64,000 nt of DNA from Dipteris shenzhenensis. Its lineage: Eukaryota; Polypodiophyta; Polypodiopsida; Gleicheniales. Both the position numbers and the translations under genes were made by a program. This document shows, in pieces, positions 62,063-64,000 of the stretch. The DNA is taken from NCBI GenBank assembly GCA_047967505.1, contig CM106541.1, one strand, 5' to 3'. Position 1 is the first letter of the stretch; every line of letters begins with the position of its first letter. A model generated the notes under the pieces. It made no database searches and was not told the origin of the DNA. It saw only the letters and a list, made by a program, of their open reading frames with translations.

Positions 62063-63063
62063 TGTTATGGATAAATTTGTTTAAGGAAAAAAGGCATAAA
62101 TATGTGTGTGTGTTTGTATGTGTGGCTATAGTATAATAAAATATGGTGTGCATAGGGCCTAGGGCTGAGGTGGCAGGGCATGACCACGTGCCACCCTTCC
62201 ATGTAAGAGGACCCATAAGTGTGATGTACATAGTCCATGGTAGTAATATTATAAAATGTAAGGTGGCATGGTTCCTCCTTGTGCCACCCCTCCACCTAGG
62301 CGGTCCCATGCCTGCATTTAGTGAGATATGGCCCAAAGTCCATGGGAGAAGTAATATAAAATAGGTGGAGATGGATATTATATTGGGTTATTCCCTCCAT
62401 ATAGGATAGGCCCATGTGGGAGAGGTATAGAAGGTCCAAGAGTGCAAGTTAAATAATGGGGAAAATAGGATGAGCTGGCAAGATTCCTTGTGCCAACCCT
62501 CCACTTATCCTCCTAGATGTTTGACCGTATTATAAAATTGGGAAGAGACCAAGGGAGTGTCATAGACTTGGGATATGGGAGTTGATATATGTGGAAAAAT
62601 GTGGCCAAGCGTTATCGCACACAATTGAGAGTGAGTAACCGCCTAGCCCACATGGGAGACTCTTCCACACACACCTTGCATGTGGGAGGATGCATTTATT
62701 GGGAGAGACCCTCTCTCTTGGCTATAAAAGGAGGGGGCTATTCCTTGATGAGACACGCTCATTCTTGTAAAGCCACCTAGCTAGTACTTTGATATTTCCC
62801 CTCATCTTTCCTTTCAAATAAAGCATGACCCTCTTCCCTTGATGTCTCCATCTCTACATTCCTCCTCCACCCATGTACATACTCCTCCTTTCTCTCTCCC
62901 TCTCCCCTTGTGCCATAGTCTCCCTCTTCTTTCCCTCCCCTCTTAATCCCTTTTTCCCACCCATGTTAACGCTCCTCCCCTCACGTTCCCTATTCCTCTA
63001 TGGCCCTCGAGCGTCGCCATACCTATCCTCTAGCCTCTTGTCTTGATTTCTTTTCCGGCTAAT
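62063..63063 (+). repeat. gypsy-2 3' LTR
   Basis: Pairs with 54266-55267, with about 23 differences. TATA-like at 62721-62730 and AATAAA at 62817-62822. Followed by the target duplication AGTAC. Confidence 0.95.
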
Positions 63064-63068
63064 AGTAC

Positions 63069-63156
63069 ATGAGTTTATTACACCTACTCTACAAGCATCT
63101 GAAGAGGCACGTTTAATAAAAGTTTATTAGACCTACTCTACAAGCATCCAACTACT
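63069..63156 (+). repeat. 55-bp repeat units right of gypsy-2
   Basis: One partial unit (GAGTTTATTACACCTACTC to GCATCT) and one full unit (GAGGCACGTTTAATAAAAG to GCATCCAACTA), related to the unit left of gypsy-2 at 54190-54248. The original locus was a short tandem array that the retrotransposon split. Confidence 0.8.
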
Positions 63157-63251
63157 ATAAGATGTGAATGAGATCGTTAATAAACGGGCAAGAATTCGAC
63201 CCAATATCAGATGGTACAACATGGAGAAAGAGTAAAAATGTGTTAGTGTGG

Positions 63252-63488
63252 AGGGGAAGAGAAAAAGGGCCTTCCAGAGTGTTTGTTGTCTGTGTTTGTG
63301 TTGGTCTTCATTTCTGTTGGGCTGGTCCTCACTTTTGCCTGCTTCTTTTGGTCACCTGTATTCGCGGTATTTTGCTGGTACTCCCCAGACACTCCAACAT
63401 GTGAGTTGTTAATCTTGCATGCCGATGTGAAGGGGAAGAGAAAAAGGGCCTTCCAGAGTGTTTGTTGTTTGTGTTTGTGTGGTCTTGT
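63252..63488 (+). repeat. Direct repeat of about 60 bp
   Basis: 63252-63310 and 63429-63487 both read GGGGAAGAGAAAAAGGGCCT followed by TCCAGAGTGTTTGTTG. There are only a few differences. Confidence 0.9.
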
Positions 63489-63770
63489 GTGAATCGTGTC
63501 ACGAATTCGGCTGCTTGTTTGGTTGCGTGGAAAGAAGGGAATGGAGTCGGTTGTGGAATTGGCTGGAAAGCTTTTGGCTTCAGTAGCTGCTATTTTCACA
63601 TTTTGTTGAGTGTGAAATTGTGTGTGTACATTTCGACCACACATACTTTAAAAATAAAGCGTTTGGACTACTACTCGCATGTCGGAGTGTCTGGGGAGTA
63701 CCAGCAAAACACCGTAGAGTGTCAGAAATAGGCAAAAGTGAGGACTAGCCCAACAGAAATGAAGACCAAG
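63293..63770. repeat. Inverted repeat pair of about 100 bp
   Basis: 63293-63405 and 63665-63770 are inverted copies. TTCATTTCTGTTGGGCTGG pairs with CCAACAGAAATGAA, and ACTCCCCAGACACTCC pairs with GGAGTGTCTGGGGAGT. The right copy lacks roughly 15 bp. The spacer is about 260 bp. The source is unknown. Confidence 0.88.
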
Positions 63771-64000
63771 TCTCATCGCAGAGGCGAGCTCCACAGTCGT
63801 CGTCGATAGATGAGAGAACAAGGTGTAGCGGCCAACAAGAGCAAAAACCTCCATACGCCCTGAATGTCCAAACAAGGTAACGCCCTGAAGATGCGAACCC
63901 TAACCTGACCTGACCATCACACTAATGTAGAGGACCCGCAATAACCGGGACAAAATTGAAGAACTCCACGCAAAAATGCGGTGTAGTAACGTGCAATCAC
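63771..64000. other. Right edge, no gene recognised
   Basis: Moderately GC-rich sequence with no frame of note. Confidence 0.5.

Larger units (their letters stand above)
54266..63063 (+). mobile_element. gypsy-2: full-length Ty3/gypsy element with a 5' RNase H
   Basis: Two LTRs (54266-55267 and 62063-63063) flank an internal region of 6.8 kb. The 5-bp target duplication AGTAC is at 54261-54265 and 63064-63068. The order on the plus strand is primer-binding site, three short frames of which the third is an RNase H, gag with zinc knuckle, protease, RT, RNase H, integrase and polypurine tract GGGGGGGGGA (62051-62060). About 23 differences separate the LTRs over 1 kb (roughly 97.7% identity), so it is younger than gypsy-1. 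All genes contain stops, frameshifts or small deletions. Confidence 0.96.

Noticed and set aside
63243-63731. Val/Phe/Leu-rich frames suggesting membrane peptides
   Set aside because: They lie in repeated DNA with direct and inverted copies and are not bounded by gene signals.
1-64000. tRNA, rRNA, CRISPR arrays, bacterial operons or organellar genes
   Set aside because: Read on both strands without finding cloverleaf, repeat-spacer or ribosomal RNA patterns. Gene structure and elements are those of a plant nucleus. A dedicated tRNA scan was not possible, so a single degenerate tRNA could have been missed.

Overview
This is nuclear DNA of a land plant. The one clearly functional gene has six exons with canonical GT..AG junctions and encodes a plant-type O-fucosyltransferase-like protein. 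Two of its introns are several kilobases long and full of transposon debris. Almost everything else is transposable elements of typical plant families: Helitron, Ty1/copia, Ty3/gypsy, CACTA, L1-like LINE and a small TIR element. The density of old, mutated elements and the large TE-filled introns suggest a large, repeat-rich genome. A gymnosperm or fern is my guess, at low confidence. There are no prokaryotic operons, CRISPR arrays, rRNA genes or tRNA genes that I can support.

Layout. 1-2290: AT-rich, no recognisable gene. 2290-5400: decayed Helitron on the minus strand (Rep end, PIF1 helicase, C-terminal endonuclease/exonuclease/phosphatase domain). 5403-5740: unrecognised short coding fragment. 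6483-18093: O-fucosyltransferase-like gene on the plus strand, predicted 421 aa. Its intron 3 holds a solo LTR in antisense orientation and a three-copy fold-back repeat family. Its intron 4 holds a copia LTR with primer-binding site and antisense LINE fragments. 18094-29267: AT-rich intergenic DNA with a (GA)n tract, a 161-bp tandem duplication, degenerate repeats and a copia gag relic. 29268-42246: minus-strand gypsy element (gypsy-1) that was hit by a minus-strand copia element (copia-1, 30213-35080) in one LTR and by an approximately 1-kb TIR element (about 36149-37140) in its integrase. 43690-46937: 5'-truncated plus-strand copia-2 with a 167-bp internal tandem duplication, followed by another copia integrase scrap. 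47030-50366: AT-rich DNA with little to identify. 50370-53155: CACTA element with both ends and a TCT target duplication. 54266-63063: full-length gypsy-2 on the plus strand with two 1-kb LTRs (about 23 differences by eye) and an AGTAC target duplication. 63064-64000: short repeats, including a fold-back pair.

The most unusual element is gypsy-2. An RNase H-like domain with all four expected acidic positions lies 5' of gag, at the end of three short frames that abut by one-base stop/start overlaps. No such second RNase H lies between its normal RNase H and integrase. In gypsy-1 the extra RNase H-like domain is in the expected Tat-like place, between RNase H and integrase. Other points of interest are the endonuclease-bearing Helitron, the 44-nt near-perfect hairpin inside the TIR element, and the layered nesting at 29-42 kb. 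All pol genes seen carry nonsense, frameshift or deletion lesions, so no autonomous element is present.
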